This document shows, in pieces, positions 16,913 through 24,110 of a DNA stretch of 64,000 nt. The translations under genes were made by a program, and so were the position numbers. This DNA is from Humibacillus xanthopallidus (GTDB lineage: Bacteria; Actinomycetota; Actinomycetes; Actinomycetales; Dermatophilaceae). Within the stretch, counting starts at the first letter, position 1. Each line of letters opens with the position of its first letter. The notes under the pieces were generated by a model. The model was not told the origin of the DNA and did not search any database. It worked only from the letters and a program-made list of their open reading frames with translations. The DNA is taken from contig NZ_VFPM01000001.1 of assembly GCF_006716675.1 (NCBI RefSeq), positions 310,001-374,000 of the forward strand, given 5' to 3'.

Positions 16913-17000
16913 GCCGGCCGCACACCCCGAGCCGGGCGCACACCCCGGAGCCGGCCGCAAACGGCAGACGCGGTGCCGCTGACCCCGAGGTGTGCGCGCC
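16913..17000. repeat. Direct and inverted GCGCACACC-type repeats in the divergent legionaminate promoter region
   Basis: Units at 16913-16930 and 16931-16949 share the form GCCGGSCGCACACCCCG. A degenerate third unit lies at 16950-16963 and an inverted copy (GGTGTGCGCGCC) at 16989-17000. The inverted copy overlaps the expected -35 region of the plus-strand operon. The arrangement suggests a shared operator; the binding protein is unknown. Confidence 0.45.
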
Positions 17001-17018
17001 GCGGGCCGGTGCGTCCTC

Positions 17019-17024
17019 TAGCCT
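17019..17024 (+). promoter_or_regulatory. Leaderless -10 box of the plus-strand legionaminate operon
   Basis: TAGCCT lies 6 nt before the GTG start at 17031. Confidence 0.6.
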
Positions 17025-17030
17025 GCAGGT

Positions 17031-18068
17031 GTGCCCAGCCCGTCCGCCCCTGCGCTGCGCGTGGTCGTGCGCGGCTCCGGCTCCATCGGGCGACGGCATG
17101 CCCGGGTCTTCCGCCAGGTCGGCGCCGACGTCTCGCTGTGGCCGGTGCGCGACCGCGGGCTCGCAAACGGCGCCGCTGACGACGCGACGGGCGCCCGCCT
17201 GCTCGACGACTCGACGGGTCCAGCCAGCCTGCGCGACGCGTTCGTCGTCGTCGCGACCGACACGTCCCGCCACGTCGGTGATGCCCTCGAGGCCCTCGAC
17301 GCCGGCGCCGAGATGGTTCTCGTCGAGAAGCCGGTGGCCCCGACCGCGGCCGCCGCGCATGCCCTCGACGAGCATCCTCGCCGGTCCGCGGTCTGGGTCG
17401 CGGCCCCGCTGCGCGCCCACGAGGGGTTCCGCCACCTGCGCCGCCTCGTCGGCCGCCTCGACCGCGGCGGCGCGGCTCACGTCCGGTCGCAGTCGTGGCT
17501 CCCGGACTGGCGACCGGACCGCGACTACCGCGAGTCCTACTCCGCTCGGCCGGACGAGGGCGGGGTGCTGCGTGACCTCGTCCACGAGATCGACTACGCG
17601 ACAGTGCTTTTCGGCCAGCCCGCCCTGGTCGGGGCTAGTATGGTGACCGGCGGCCCGCTCGACATCGAGGCCGAGCAGGGGGCCACCCTCCTCTGGGGCA
17701 GCGGGCTCTTCGACGTCACGACGCGGCTCGACTACGTCACGCGCCCGACAACCCGCGGCGTCGTCGTCACCTCGCCCGACGGCATCCTCGAGTGGGACGT
17801 CGTCCGCGCCACGGTGCGCCACACGACGCCGGGGGGAGAGCGCACCGAGCAGGTGTTCGACCACGACCTCGACCGTGACATCGTCATGGGCACGCAGGCC
17901 CGCGCCGCCCTCGCGCTGCGCCCGTCGTCGCCACTCGACGAGCGCATCGCGCGCGGCGCGCCGGCGACGTTTGCCGACGGCATCGCGGCCGTGCGCCTCT
18001 GCGACGAGGCTCGCGCCTTCGGCACGCGGGGGCCTGCCGCCATCTCGAGCCCGGAGAACCCAGCGTGA
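17031..18068 (+). CDS. ptmF: Gfo/Idh/MocA-family oxidoreductase, PtmF-like
   Basis: The 345-residue protein has an N-terminal NAD(P)-binding motif (VVVRGSGSIGRRHARVF) and the family signature VLVEKPVAPTA. The C-terminal sugar-binding domain contains DLVHEIDYA with the conserved His. The GSGSIGRRHAR form is typical of PtmF-like proteins in legionaminate and flagellin-glycan loci. PtmF is thought to act with PtmA in making glucosamine phosphate precursors. It is the first gene of the plus-strand operon and overlaps legF by 4 bases (GTGA). The family is secure; the exact reaction is inferred from context. Confidence 0.83.
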   Translation: MPSPSAPALRVVVRGSGSIGRRHARVFRQVGADVSLWPVRDRGLANGAADDATGARLLDDSTGPASLRDAFVVVATDTSRHVGDALEALDAGAEMVLVEKPVAPTAAAAHALDEHPRRSAVWVAAPLRAHEGFRHLRRLVGRLDRGGAAHVRSQSWLPDWRPDRDYRESYSARPDEGGVLRDLVHEIDYATVLFGQPALVGASMVTGGPLDIEAEQGATLLWGSGLFDVTTRLDYVTRPTTRGVVVTSPDGILEWDVVRATVRHTTPGGERTEQVFDHDLDRDIVMGTQARAALALRPSSPLDERIARGAPATFADGIAAVRLCDEARAFGTRGPAAISSPENPA

Positions 18069-18826
18069 GCGAGCAGAAGCCACCCCGCGTCCTCGCCGTG
18101 ATTCCCGCCAGAGGCGGATCGAAGGGCCTCCCGGGCAAGAACACCCGCCGGCTCTTCGGCCTGCCGCTCATCGTCCACAGCATCCGCGCCGCCGAGCTCA
18201 CCCCGTCGATCACGCGGTGCGTCGTCTCCACCGACTCCGGGGAGATCGCCGCGGTGGCACGGGCATTCGGCGGCGACGCCCCCTTCCTGCGCCCCGCCGA
18301 GCTCGCCGGCGACGACGCCCCCATGGCGCCGGTCGTGCGGCACGCGCTGGAATGGTGCGAGGCCGCCGAGGGCGAGCGCTACGACGCCGTGCTGCTGCTC
18401 GACCCGACGAGCCCCGCCCGGGTGCCGGAGCAGCTCGACGACGCCGCGCGACGCCTCGCCGCCCACCCCGAGCTCGACGGTGTCATCAGCGTCTCGGAGC
18501 CCACCTTCAACCCGGTGTGGGTGGGCGTGCGACCAGCCGCAACCCCCGACGGCGCGCTCCAGCGGTTCTTCGACGCCGGTGCCGGGGTCACCCGCCGCCA
18601 GGACGCCGACCGCTTCCTGCGCATCAACGGCAACTTCTACCTCTGGCGCGCCGACTTCGTGCGCCGACTCGAGAAGTCGTGGTTCGACGAGGGCAGGCAC
18701 GCCGGGGCGGAGATCCCCGAGTCGCAGGCCTTCTCGATCGACGACGAGTACGAGTTCCGCCTCATCGAGGCGCTCATCGTCGCCGGCATCATCCGGTTGC
18801 CGTGGATCGAGAGGGAGACCCCATGA
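18065..18826 (+). CDS. legF: CMP-nonulosonate cytidylyltransferase, LegF/NeuA-like
   Basis: The 253-residue cytidylyltransferase activates the nine-carbon acid with CTP to CMP-legionaminate. The family signature LAVIPARGGSKGLPGKN is at the N-terminus. VVSTDSGEIAAVA, LLLDPTSPAR (PTSP loop) and RQDADRFLRINGNFYLW follow. It overlaps ptmF upstream and ptmA downstream by 4 bases each, so the three are probably translated as a coupled unit. NeuA, PseF and LegF cannot be told apart with certainty by eye; the pathway context favours LegF. Confidence 0.92.
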   Translation: MSEQKPPRVLAVIPARGGSKGLPGKNTRRLFGLPLIVHSIRAAELTPSITRCVVSTDSGEIAAVARAFGGDAPFLRPAELAGDDAPMAPVVRHALEWCEAAEGERYDAVLLLDPTSPARVPEQLDDAARRLAAHPELDGVISVSEPTFNPVWVGVRPAATPDGALQRFFDAGAGVTRRQDADRFLRINGNFYLWRADFVRRLEKSWFDEGRHAGAEIPESQAFSIDDEYEFRLIEALIVAGIIRLPWIERETP

Positions 18827-19608
18827 CGTCCGTCCCCACCGACCTCAGCGGCCGGACGGCCGTCGTCACCGGCGGCGCCGGCCCGCTGGGAGCCGTCCTG
18901 GCCGATGCGCTCGCGACCGCGGGCGCCCGGGTCGTCGTGGTCGACCTCCACCCCGACACGTGCGCGGCGACGGCTGACGGCCTGCCCGGCGAGGGCCACG
19001 TCGCCGTAGCCGCGAATCTGCTTGAACCACAAGGACTCTCGAGCGTCGTCGCTGCAGTCGGCGAGCTGGGTGCTTGCGATGTCCTCGTCAACAACGCCGC
19101 CTTCACCGGCACCTCCGGAGTGCCGGGGTATGCCGTGCCCTTCGAGGAGCAGACCGACGAGTCCTTCGCGATGGCGCTGGCTCTCAACCTCACGGCACCC
19201 TTCTCGCTGACGCGAAGGCTCGCTCCCCTGCTGCGAGCGGGTGGCCACGGCAGTGTCGTCAACGTGTCGAGCATCTACGGCCTCGTCGGGCCCAACATGG
19301 GTCTCTACGAGGGGACACGCATGGGCAACCCCGCCGCATACGCGGCGAGCAAGGGCGGGCTCGCCCAGCTGACCCGCTACCTCTCCACGGTGCTGGCGCC
19401 CGAGGTCCGGGTCAACGCCTTCGCCCCCGGTGGCATCGCGCGTGGCCAGGACGACGCCTTCGTCGAGCGCTACGAGCGGCTCACCCCGCTGGCCCGGATG
19501 GGCACGGAGGACGACTTCCGCGGTGTCGTCACGTGGCTCGCCTCCGATGCCTCGGCCTACGTCACCGGCCAGGTCGTCGCCGTCGACGGCGGCTGGACCG
19601 CCTGGTAG
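18823..19608 (+). CDS. ptmA: Short-chain dehydrogenase, PtmA-like
   Basis: The 261-residue SDR has the cofactor motif TGGAGPLGAVLA, NNAAF, the catalytic Ser in VNVSSIYG, Tyr-Lys in YAASKGGL and a terminal VTGQVVAVDGGWTAW. The spacing between VSSIYGLVGPN and YAASK is longer than usual and includes YEGTRMGNPAA, as I recall for PtmA-type proteins of legionaminate loci. It is the last gene of the plus-strand operon, starting in a 4-base overlap with legF. A long inverted repeat follows and probably ends transcription. Confidence 0.83.
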   Translation: MTSVPTDLSGRTAVVTGGAGPLGAVLADALATAGARVVVVDLHPDTCAATADGLPGEGHVAVAANLLEPQGLSSVVAAVGELGACDVLVNNAAFTGTSGVPGYAVPFEEQTDESFAMALALNLTAPFSLTRRLAPLLRAGGHGSVVNVSSIYGLVGPNMGLYEGTRMGNPAAYAASKGGLAQLTRYLSTVLAPEVRVNAFAPGGIARGQDDAFVERYERLTPLARMGTEDDFRGVVTWLASDASAYVTGQVVAVDGGWTAW

Positions 19609-19610
19609 CC

Positions 19611-19718
19611 CATCGAAAGAGCAGTTCGTCGGGAGGCCGCCCGCCCGCAGCCAATCGAAAAAGCAGCTCGTCGGGAGGCCGCCCCGCGGCCGAGGCGACG
19701 AACTGCTCTTTCGATTGG
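19611..19718. repeat. Two direct repeats plus one inverted copy, able to form a long hairpin
   Basis: A roughly 33-base unit occurs at 19611-19643 and again, slightly diverged, at 19653-19686. A third copy of its first part is inverted at 19696-19718. Bases 19612-19631 pair perfectly (20 bp) with 19696-19715. The nearer copy 19651-19673 pairs with 19696-19718 with two mismatches, closing over an inner GGCCGC/GCGGCC stem. It lies between convergent genes and could act as a two-way terminator. The duplicated unit also looks like a small dispersed repeat. Confidence 0.8.
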
Positions 19719-19738
19719 GGCTGGGAGAGCCCCCTGGT

Positions 19739-20758
19739 TCAGCTCGTGAGCTCGGGGGCGACCGTCTGCTCGAAGAGCTCGATGCCCGAGCGGTCGTAGG
19801 CGGCCTCGGCGAAGTACGTGATCGCATACGTCATGCCGCGCGACTCCATGTCCTTGAGGGTCGCGACGATCTTGTCGGGCGTGCCGACGGCGGGCTGCGT
19901 GCGCAGGTCCTCGACGGAGGCGGCGGCCTTGTCGTCGGCGACGCCGCCCTTGCGCAGCAGCTCGCCGTAGAACTGGAGGCGGTCCTCGACGTCGGCGTCG
20001 GTCTCTCCGATGACGACGTTGTAGTTGGCCGACCGCACGATCTCGCCGAAGTCGCGGCCGAGGTCGTCGCAGTGGCCCTTGAGGATCTCGCTCTTGTGGT
20101 CGAAGCCCTCGGCGGTGCCGTCGAAGTTCGTGTAGTCGGCGTACTGGGCCGCGATCTTCAGCGTCACCTTCTCACCGCCGCCGGCGATCCACATCGGGAT
20201 GCCGTTGAGGGCGCTACCCGGGTGGCTCGTGCCCTGGAGGGGTCGCGGTGCGCAGATGGCGCCGTCGACCTGGTAGTACGTGCCGTCCAGCGTGGCCGAG
20301 CCGGACATCCACATGTCGCGGAAGACCTGGACGCCCTCACGGAGCGCGCCGAGCCGGTCGCCGGCCTTGGGGAAGCCGTAGCCGTAGGCGCGCCACTCGT
20401 GCTCGTACCACCCGGCGCCGATGCCCATCTCGGTGCGGCCACCGGAGATGACGTCGACCGTCGCCGCGACCTTCGCGAGGTAGGCGGGGTTGCGGTAGGC
20501 CATGCACGTGCACATCTGGCCCAGGCGCACCCGGCTGGTCACGGCGCCAAAGCCGGCCATGAGCGTCCACGCCTCGTGGGTCGCCTCGCCGGACGGCTGG
20601 GGCACCGTGTGGAAGTGGTCATAGACCCAGATCGACTCGAAGGTGTCGCCGTCGTCGGCATGCCGGGCCAGGCCCGCCATCACCTCCCACTGCCGAGCCG
20701 GCTCGATGCCGACGAGATCCATGCGCCAACCCTGGGGAACGAACAGTCCGAATCGCAT
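19739..20758 (-). CDS. LLM-class F420-dependent oxidoreductase
   Basis: The 339-residue protein is of the luciferase-like monooxygenase family that usually uses coenzyme F420 in actinobacteria. The start MRFGLFVPQGWRMDL and blocks ESIWVYDHFHTVPQP, RLGQMCTCMAYRNPAYLAK, GRTEMGIGAGWYEHEWRAYGY and PMWIAGGGEKVTLKIAAQYAD are typical. The non-prolyl cis-peptide site lies near the GQMCTC segment. The ATG at 20758 follows CAGGAT by 7 nt, suggesting a leaderless message divergent from the CoA-binding protein gene. The substrate is unknown. Confidence 0.9.
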   Translation of the reverse strand: MRFGLFVPQGWRMDLVGIEPARQWEVMAGLARHADDGDTFESIWVYDHFHTVPQPSGEATHEAWTLMAGFGAVTSRVRLGQMCTCMAYRNPAYLAKVAATVDVISGGRTEMGIGAGWYEHEWRAYGYGFPKAGDRLGALREGVQVFRDMWMSGSATLDGTYYQVDGAICAPRPLQGTSHPGSALNGIPMWIAGGGEKVTLKIAAQYADYTNFDGTAEGFDHKSEILKGHCDDLGRDFGEIVRSANYNVVIGETDADVEDRLQFYGELLRKGGVADDKAAASVEDLRTQPAVGTPDKIVATLKDMESRGMTYAITYFAEAAYDRSGIELFEQTVAPELTS

Positions 20759-20765
20759 GGCGCCC

Positions 20766-20771
20766 ATCCTG
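20766..20771 (-). promoter_or_regulatory. Leaderless -10 box of the F420-type oxidoreductase gene
   Basis: CAGGAT on the minus strand lies 7 nt before the ATG. Confidence 0.45.
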
Positions 20772-20810
20772 TCACTCCGCACCGCTCGGCGCCCGGGTGG
20801 CAGGTCGTGC

Positions 20811-20816
20811 CACGAT
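20811..20816 (+). promoter_or_regulatory. Leaderless -10 box of the CoA-binding protein gene
   Basis: CACGAT lies 7 nt before ATG 20824. This selects 20824 over ATG 20815, which falls inside the box. Confidence 0.45.
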
Positions 20817-20823
20817 GAGCGAC

Positions 20824-21288
20824 ATGAGCCCCCACCACAACGCGCCCGAGGTGGTCCGCGACCTGCTGCACACCCCCGCCACGTGGGCGGTCGTGGGCCT
20901 CGGCGACAACCCCGACCGGACGGCATACCACGTGTCGCTCTGGCTGCAGCGCGAGCTCGGCATGCACCTCGTCCCCGTGCACCCGAGCGCCGCGACGGTC
21001 CACGGCGCGACGGGCTACGCGAGGCTCGCCGACATCCCCGACGGCACCGTCGTCAAGGTCGTCGACTGCTTCGTCAACAGTGCGCACGTGGGCGCCGTCG
21101 TCGACGAGGCGATCGCCGAGCGCGACCGCCTCGGCATCGAGGCCCTGTGGCTCCAGCTCGGCGTCGTCGACGAGGCCGCGGCGCAGCGAGCGGAGGCGGC
21201 CGGGCTCGCCGTCGTCATGGACACGTGCCCCAAGATCGAGTGGCCCCGCATCCAGCCGGGCGACGGAGCCGACGCCGTCACCGGCTGA
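20824..21288 (+). CDS. CoA-binding domain protein (YccU/CoA_binding_2 type)
   Basis: The roughly 154-residue single-domain protein has a Rossmann fold: TWAVVGLGDNPDRTAYHVSLWLQRELGMHLVPVHP, KVVDCFVNSAHV, EALWLQLGVVDEAAAQRAEAAG and VVMDTCPKIEW. The last motif, with Cys, closes the CoA-binding domain in YccU-like proteins. No enzyme activity is established for the family. It is convergent with purE across an 80-nt gap that holds a short tandem repeat. Its start is chosen from the leaderless -10 box; ATG 20815 would add three residues. Confidence 0.87.
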   Translation: MSPHHNAPEVVRDLLHTPATWAVVGLGDNPDRTAYHVSLWLQRELGMHLVPVHPSAATVHGATGYARLADIPDGTVVKVVDCFVNSAHVGAVVDEAIAERDRLGIEALWLQLGVVDEAAAQRAEAAGLAVVMDTCPKIEWPRIQPGDGADAVTG

Positions 21289-21315
21289 CGTCCTCACCGG
21301 CCGACCGGCTGACCT

Positions 21316-21349
21316 GGCTGACCAGCTGACCCGGCTGACCAGCTGACCC
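21316..21349. repeat. 17-bp tandem repeat between convergent genes
   Basis: The unit GGCTGACCAGCTGACCC occurs twice exactly (21316-21332 and 21333-21349), with partial copies on both sides (GGCTGACCT before, GGCTGCCCGG after). It occupies the gap between the CoA-binding protein gene and purE. AGCTGACC-type units are partly self-complementary, but no strong terminator is formed. Confidence 0.8.
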
Positions 21350-21367
21350 GGCTGCCCGGTCGCCGCC

Positions 21368-21916
21368 TCAGTCCTGCAGGCCGCGCGCCACCTGCTCACG
21401 CAGCGCCGCACCCTTGGCGTGCGCCTGGTCGCGCAGGTCGGACTGGAAGGTGAGCATCTGCTCGCGCACGTCGGCGGCGAGGTCGTCGCTGCCGGAGCCG
21501 ATGATGCGGGCAGCGAGCAGTCCGGCGTTGCGTGCCCCACCGATCGACACGGTGGCGACCGGTACCCCCACCGGCATCTGGACGATCGAGAGCAGCGAGT
21601 CCATGCCGTCGAGGTAGCGCAGCGGCACCGGGACCCCGATGACCGGCAGCGGCGTCACCGAGGCGAGCATGCCGGGCAGGTGCGCAGCTCCCCCGGCCCC
21701 GGCGATGACGACGCGCAGCCCGCGGCCGGCAGCCCCATGCCCGTAGGCGATCATCTCGTCGGGCATGCGGTGCGCCGAGACGACGTCTGCCTCGTAGGCG
21801 ATGCCGAACTCCTGCAGGGCCGCTGCCGCCTCGCGCATGACGGGCCAGTCGCTGTCGCTGCCCATGACGATGCCGACGACAGGGTCGCCGGCCGGGACGG
21901 GATCGCTCGCGCTCAT
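21368..21916 (-). CDS. purE: N5-carboxyaminoimidazole ribonucleotide mutase
   Basis: The 182-residue class I PurE converts N5-CAIR to CAIR in purine synthesis. The signature is intact: [55 protein letters not shown] and [19 protein letters not shown]. It is about 15 residues longer than typical, mainly at the C-terminus. The ATG overlaps the purK stop by 4 bases, so PurK and PurE, which act in sequence, are coupled. Confidence 0.97.
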   Translation of the reverse strand: MSASDPVPAGDPVVGIVMGSDSDWPVMREAAAALQEFGIAYEADVVSAHRMPDEMIAYGHGAAGRGLRVVIAGAGGAAHLPGMLASVTPLPVIGVPVPLRYLDGMDSLLSIVQMPVGVPVATVSIGGARNAGLLAARIIGSGSDDLAADVREQMLTFQSDLRDQAHAKGAALREQVARGLQD

Positions 21917-23163
21917 TCGGTGATCACTCCTCGGAGGTAGTCGGCGGCGTGGCCGGCGCGCCCGCGGGCGTCGGCGAGGTCGGGTCCGCTGACGTTGACG
22001 TGACCGATCTTGCGGCCGGGTCGCACCCCCTTGCCGTAGACGTGGACCTTGGCGCCGGGGTCACGCGCCATGATGTGCCGGTATGCCGGGTAGAGGTGCT
22101 CGTAGTCGCCGCCGAGCACGTTGGCCATGACGGTCCACGGCGCGGTCGGGCGGGGGTCGCCGAGCGGGAGGTCGAGCACGGCGCGCAGGTGCTGCTCGAA
22201 CTGCCCCGTCACGGCGCCGTCCATCGACCAGTGCCCGCTGTTGTGGGGGCGCATCGCGAGCTCGTTGACGACGTATGCCGCCCTGCCGCCGCCCGCGCGC
22301 ACCTCGAACATCTCGACCGCGAGGACCCCGGTGACGCCGAGCTCGCCCGCGACGCGCAGCGCCGCCTCCGTGACGACCGAGGCGAGGTCGGGGTCGAGAC
22401 CGGGTGCGGGCGCGAGCACCTCGGTGCAGATCCCGTCGGTCTGCACCGTCTCGACGACGGGCCAGGCCGCGGCCTGGCCCGAGGGGCTGCGGGCGATGAG
22501 CACGGCGAGCTCGCGGACGAAGTCGACCTTCTCCTCGAGGAGCAGACCGTCCTCGACCGGCCCCGGCCGACCCACGCGGCCCAGCCAGTCGGACAGCTCG
22601 TCGGCCGACGCGACGACGCTCACGCCCTTGCCGTCGTAGCCGCCGCGCGGGGTCTTGGCGACGATCGGCCAGCCGACGTCGTCGCCGAAGGCCGTCACCT
22701 CGTCGGCGGTCGTGGCGCGGGTCCAGCGCGGACAGGCGATCCCGAGCCCGTCGAGGCGCTCGCGCATCGCGAGCTTGTCCTGCGCGAAGCGCAGCGCGGC
22801 CCGGGTGGGGTGGAGGGCGACACCGTCCTCCTCGAGGGCCTGGAGGATGTCCTGGGGCACGTGCTCGTGGTCGAAGGTGACGACGTCGCAGGAGGCCGCG
22901 AAGTCCCGGATCGCCTCAAGGTCGGTGTGGTGGCCGACGGGGGAGCTCGGCACGACGAGGGCTGCAGCGGCGGTCTCGCTCTCGGCGAGGATCGACAGCT
23001 GGATGCCGAGCTCGACGGCCGGACCCTGCATCATCCGCGCGAGCTGCCCTCCGCCGACGACTCCGACGACGGGGAATCCGCCCGGGGCCCGTAGGGGCCG
23101 GCTCGCCTTGCTGGGCCCGCTCTGCTTGCTCGGTTGGCTCGGTTGGCTCGTCGGCACGCTCAC
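21913..23163 (-). CDS. purK: N5-carboxyaminoimidazole ribonucleotide synthase
   Basis: The 416-residue ATP-grasp enzyme makes N5-CAIR from AIR, bicarbonate and ATP. The N-terminal block is [18 protein letters not shown] and ATP-grasp features include [40 protein letters not shown] and [14 protein letters not shown]. An N-terminal tail of about 30 residues rich in Ser, Pro and Lys precedes the domain and is not conserved in the family. The GTG at 23163 lies 8 nt after TAGGCT. A later start is conceivable, because the tail comes from a repetitive stretch. Confidence 0.96.
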   Translation of the reverse strand: MSVPTSQPSQPSKQSGPSKASRPLRAPGGFPVVGVVGGGQLARMMQGPAVELGIQLSILAESETAAAALVVPSSPVGHHTDLEAIRDFAASCDVVTFDHEHVPQDILQALEEDGVALHPTRAALRFAQDKLAMRERLDGLGIACPRWTRATTADEVTAFGDDVGWPIVAKTPRGGYDGKGVSVVASADELSDWLGRVGRPGPVEDGLLLEEKVDFVRELAVLIARSPSGQAAAWPVVETVQTDGICTEVLAPAPGLDPDLASVVTEAALRVAGELGVTGVLAVEMFEVRAGGGRAAYVVNELAMRPHNSGHWSMDGAVTGQFEQHLRAVLDLPLGDPRPTAPWTVMANVLGGDYEHLYPAYRHIMARDPGAKVHVYGKGVRPGRKIGHVNVSGPDLADARGRAGHAADYLRGVITE

Positions 23164-23171
23164 GACGCCCC

Positions 23172-23177
23172 AGCCTA
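23172..23177 (-). promoter_or_regulatory. Leaderless -10 box of purK-purE
   Basis: TAGGCT on the minus strand lies 8 nt before the GTG start of purK. Confidence 0.5.
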
Positions 23178-23195
23178 GTCGCCGCTCGCCGGTGC

Positions 23196-23846
23196 TCAGG
23201 CCGCCGGGTCGCCGCGGCCCGCGCCGGTCGGGGCGGGGGCCTGGAGCCCGGCGCTCGCCCGGTCGCCGGCCGGCTCGCCGAGCGCCTCCTCGAGGTGGCT
23301 CGGGTCGGCGAGGTCGGGGTGGTGGGTGCGCACGGCCGTGAAGGTCCACAGCTTGTTGAGCACGAACGACACGGGCGTGACGACCGCGATGACGATGAGC
23401 TGCGCCCAGTAGAGGCGGGTCCGCAGACCCGTCGAGTTGTCGAAGACCGCCTCCGGGAGGTGCAGTGGCGACCCCTCGTGCATGAGCAGCGTGAGCAGCA
23501 CGAGCCCGACGAGCTGGCCGAGGAGCCCGACGGTGAAGAACGGCAGGTACTCGCGCCACCACGCGGCGCGCTGGCTCGAGCGGAAGGTCCACGACCGGTT
23601 GAGCTGGAAGTTCCAGAGGTTGGCCACGAGGAAGGCGATCGTCGAGTAGACGTGGTACCACCGCACGTTGAACTCGGTGAAGGGGATGCCGACGATCGCC
23701 TCGCGAGCATCCGGGCCGAGCTTCTTGACGACGATGAGCGTCAGCATGTTGACGAGCACGCCGGAGGCGCCCACCAGCGCGAACCGGCCCAGCAGGACCC
23801 AGTTGTGGCGGTGGCGCACGAAAAGGAAGTGGTGCAGGCGCCTCAC
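23196..23846 (-). CDS. GtrA-like membrane protein
   Basis: The 216-residue protein has four predicted membrane helices of the GtrA family: RFALVGASGVLVNMLTLIVV, STIAFLVANLWNFQLNRSWTF, a helix near LLGQLVGLVLLTLLM, and IVIAVVTPVSFVLNKLWTF. The NF-x-LNRSWTF and LNKLWTF motifs are diagnostic. GtrA proteins are thought to move lipid-linked sugars across the membrane. A C-terminal soluble tail of about 45 residues is not conserved. Mycobacterium tuberculosis also has a GtrA-like gene next to purK. The GTG start lies 6 nt after TAGGGT. Confidence 0.88.
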   Translation of the reverse strand: MRRLHHFLFVRHRHNWVLLGRFALVGASGVLVNMLTLIVVKKLGPDAREAIVGIPFTEFNVRWYHVYSTIAFLVANLWNFQLNRSWTFRSSQRAAWWREYLPFFTVGLLGQLVGLVLLTLLMHEGSPLHLPEAVFDNSTGLRTRLYWAQLIVIAVVTPVSFVLNKLWTFTAVRTHHPDLADPSHLEEALGEPAGDRASAGLQAPAPTGAGRGDPAA

Positions 23847-23852
23847 TCGGGC

Positions 23853-23858
23853 ACCCTA
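23853..23858 (-). promoter_or_regulatory. Leaderless -10 box of the GtrA-like gene
   Basis: TAGGGT on the minus strand lies 6 nt before the GTG start. Confidence 0.6.
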
Positions 23859-23971
23859 CCCCGCGAGCCTTGGAGTCCTTTCGGGATCGCGGGCGTGAAC
23901 ACTGACCGGCAGCCGGCCTGCACCCTGCCGCCGGGGCGCGCGTCAGGTTGGCGGTGTCGGGGCCCGGGCCT

Positions 23972-24011
23972 GGCCAGAGGACGCGCTCGCGGGTGCTTTG
24001 GCGCAGGGTGC
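23972..24011 (+). repeat. Left copy of a direct repeat flanking the DUF222/HNH gene
   Basis: GGCCAGAGG, 18 variable bases, then TGGCGCAGGGTGC. The same pair of blocks, one base closer together, recurs at 26041-26079 on the other side of the gene. Confidence 0.6.
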
Positions 24012-24075
24012 CGTCGGCACAGGATCGTGAGATCGTCGGACCGGGTAGGGCTTCCCGTGCCGGGCATACCGGGGT

Positions 24076-24095
24076 CCCCGCCGGGGTCGGCGGGG
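24076..24095 (-). terminator. Possible terminator of the DUF222/HNH gene
   Basis: CCCCGCC (24076-24082) pairs with GGCGGGG (24089-24095) just downstream of the gene. No T-run follows. Confidence 0.35.
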
Positions 24096-24110
24096 GGCGG
24101 GGCGGGTGGC

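Noticed and set aside
7667..19608. Legionaminate cluster as a genomic island with attachment sites
   Set aside because: I saw no integrase, transposase, tRNA or flanking direct repeats, and its composition looks like its surroundings. Horizontal origin remains possible but is not shown by this window.
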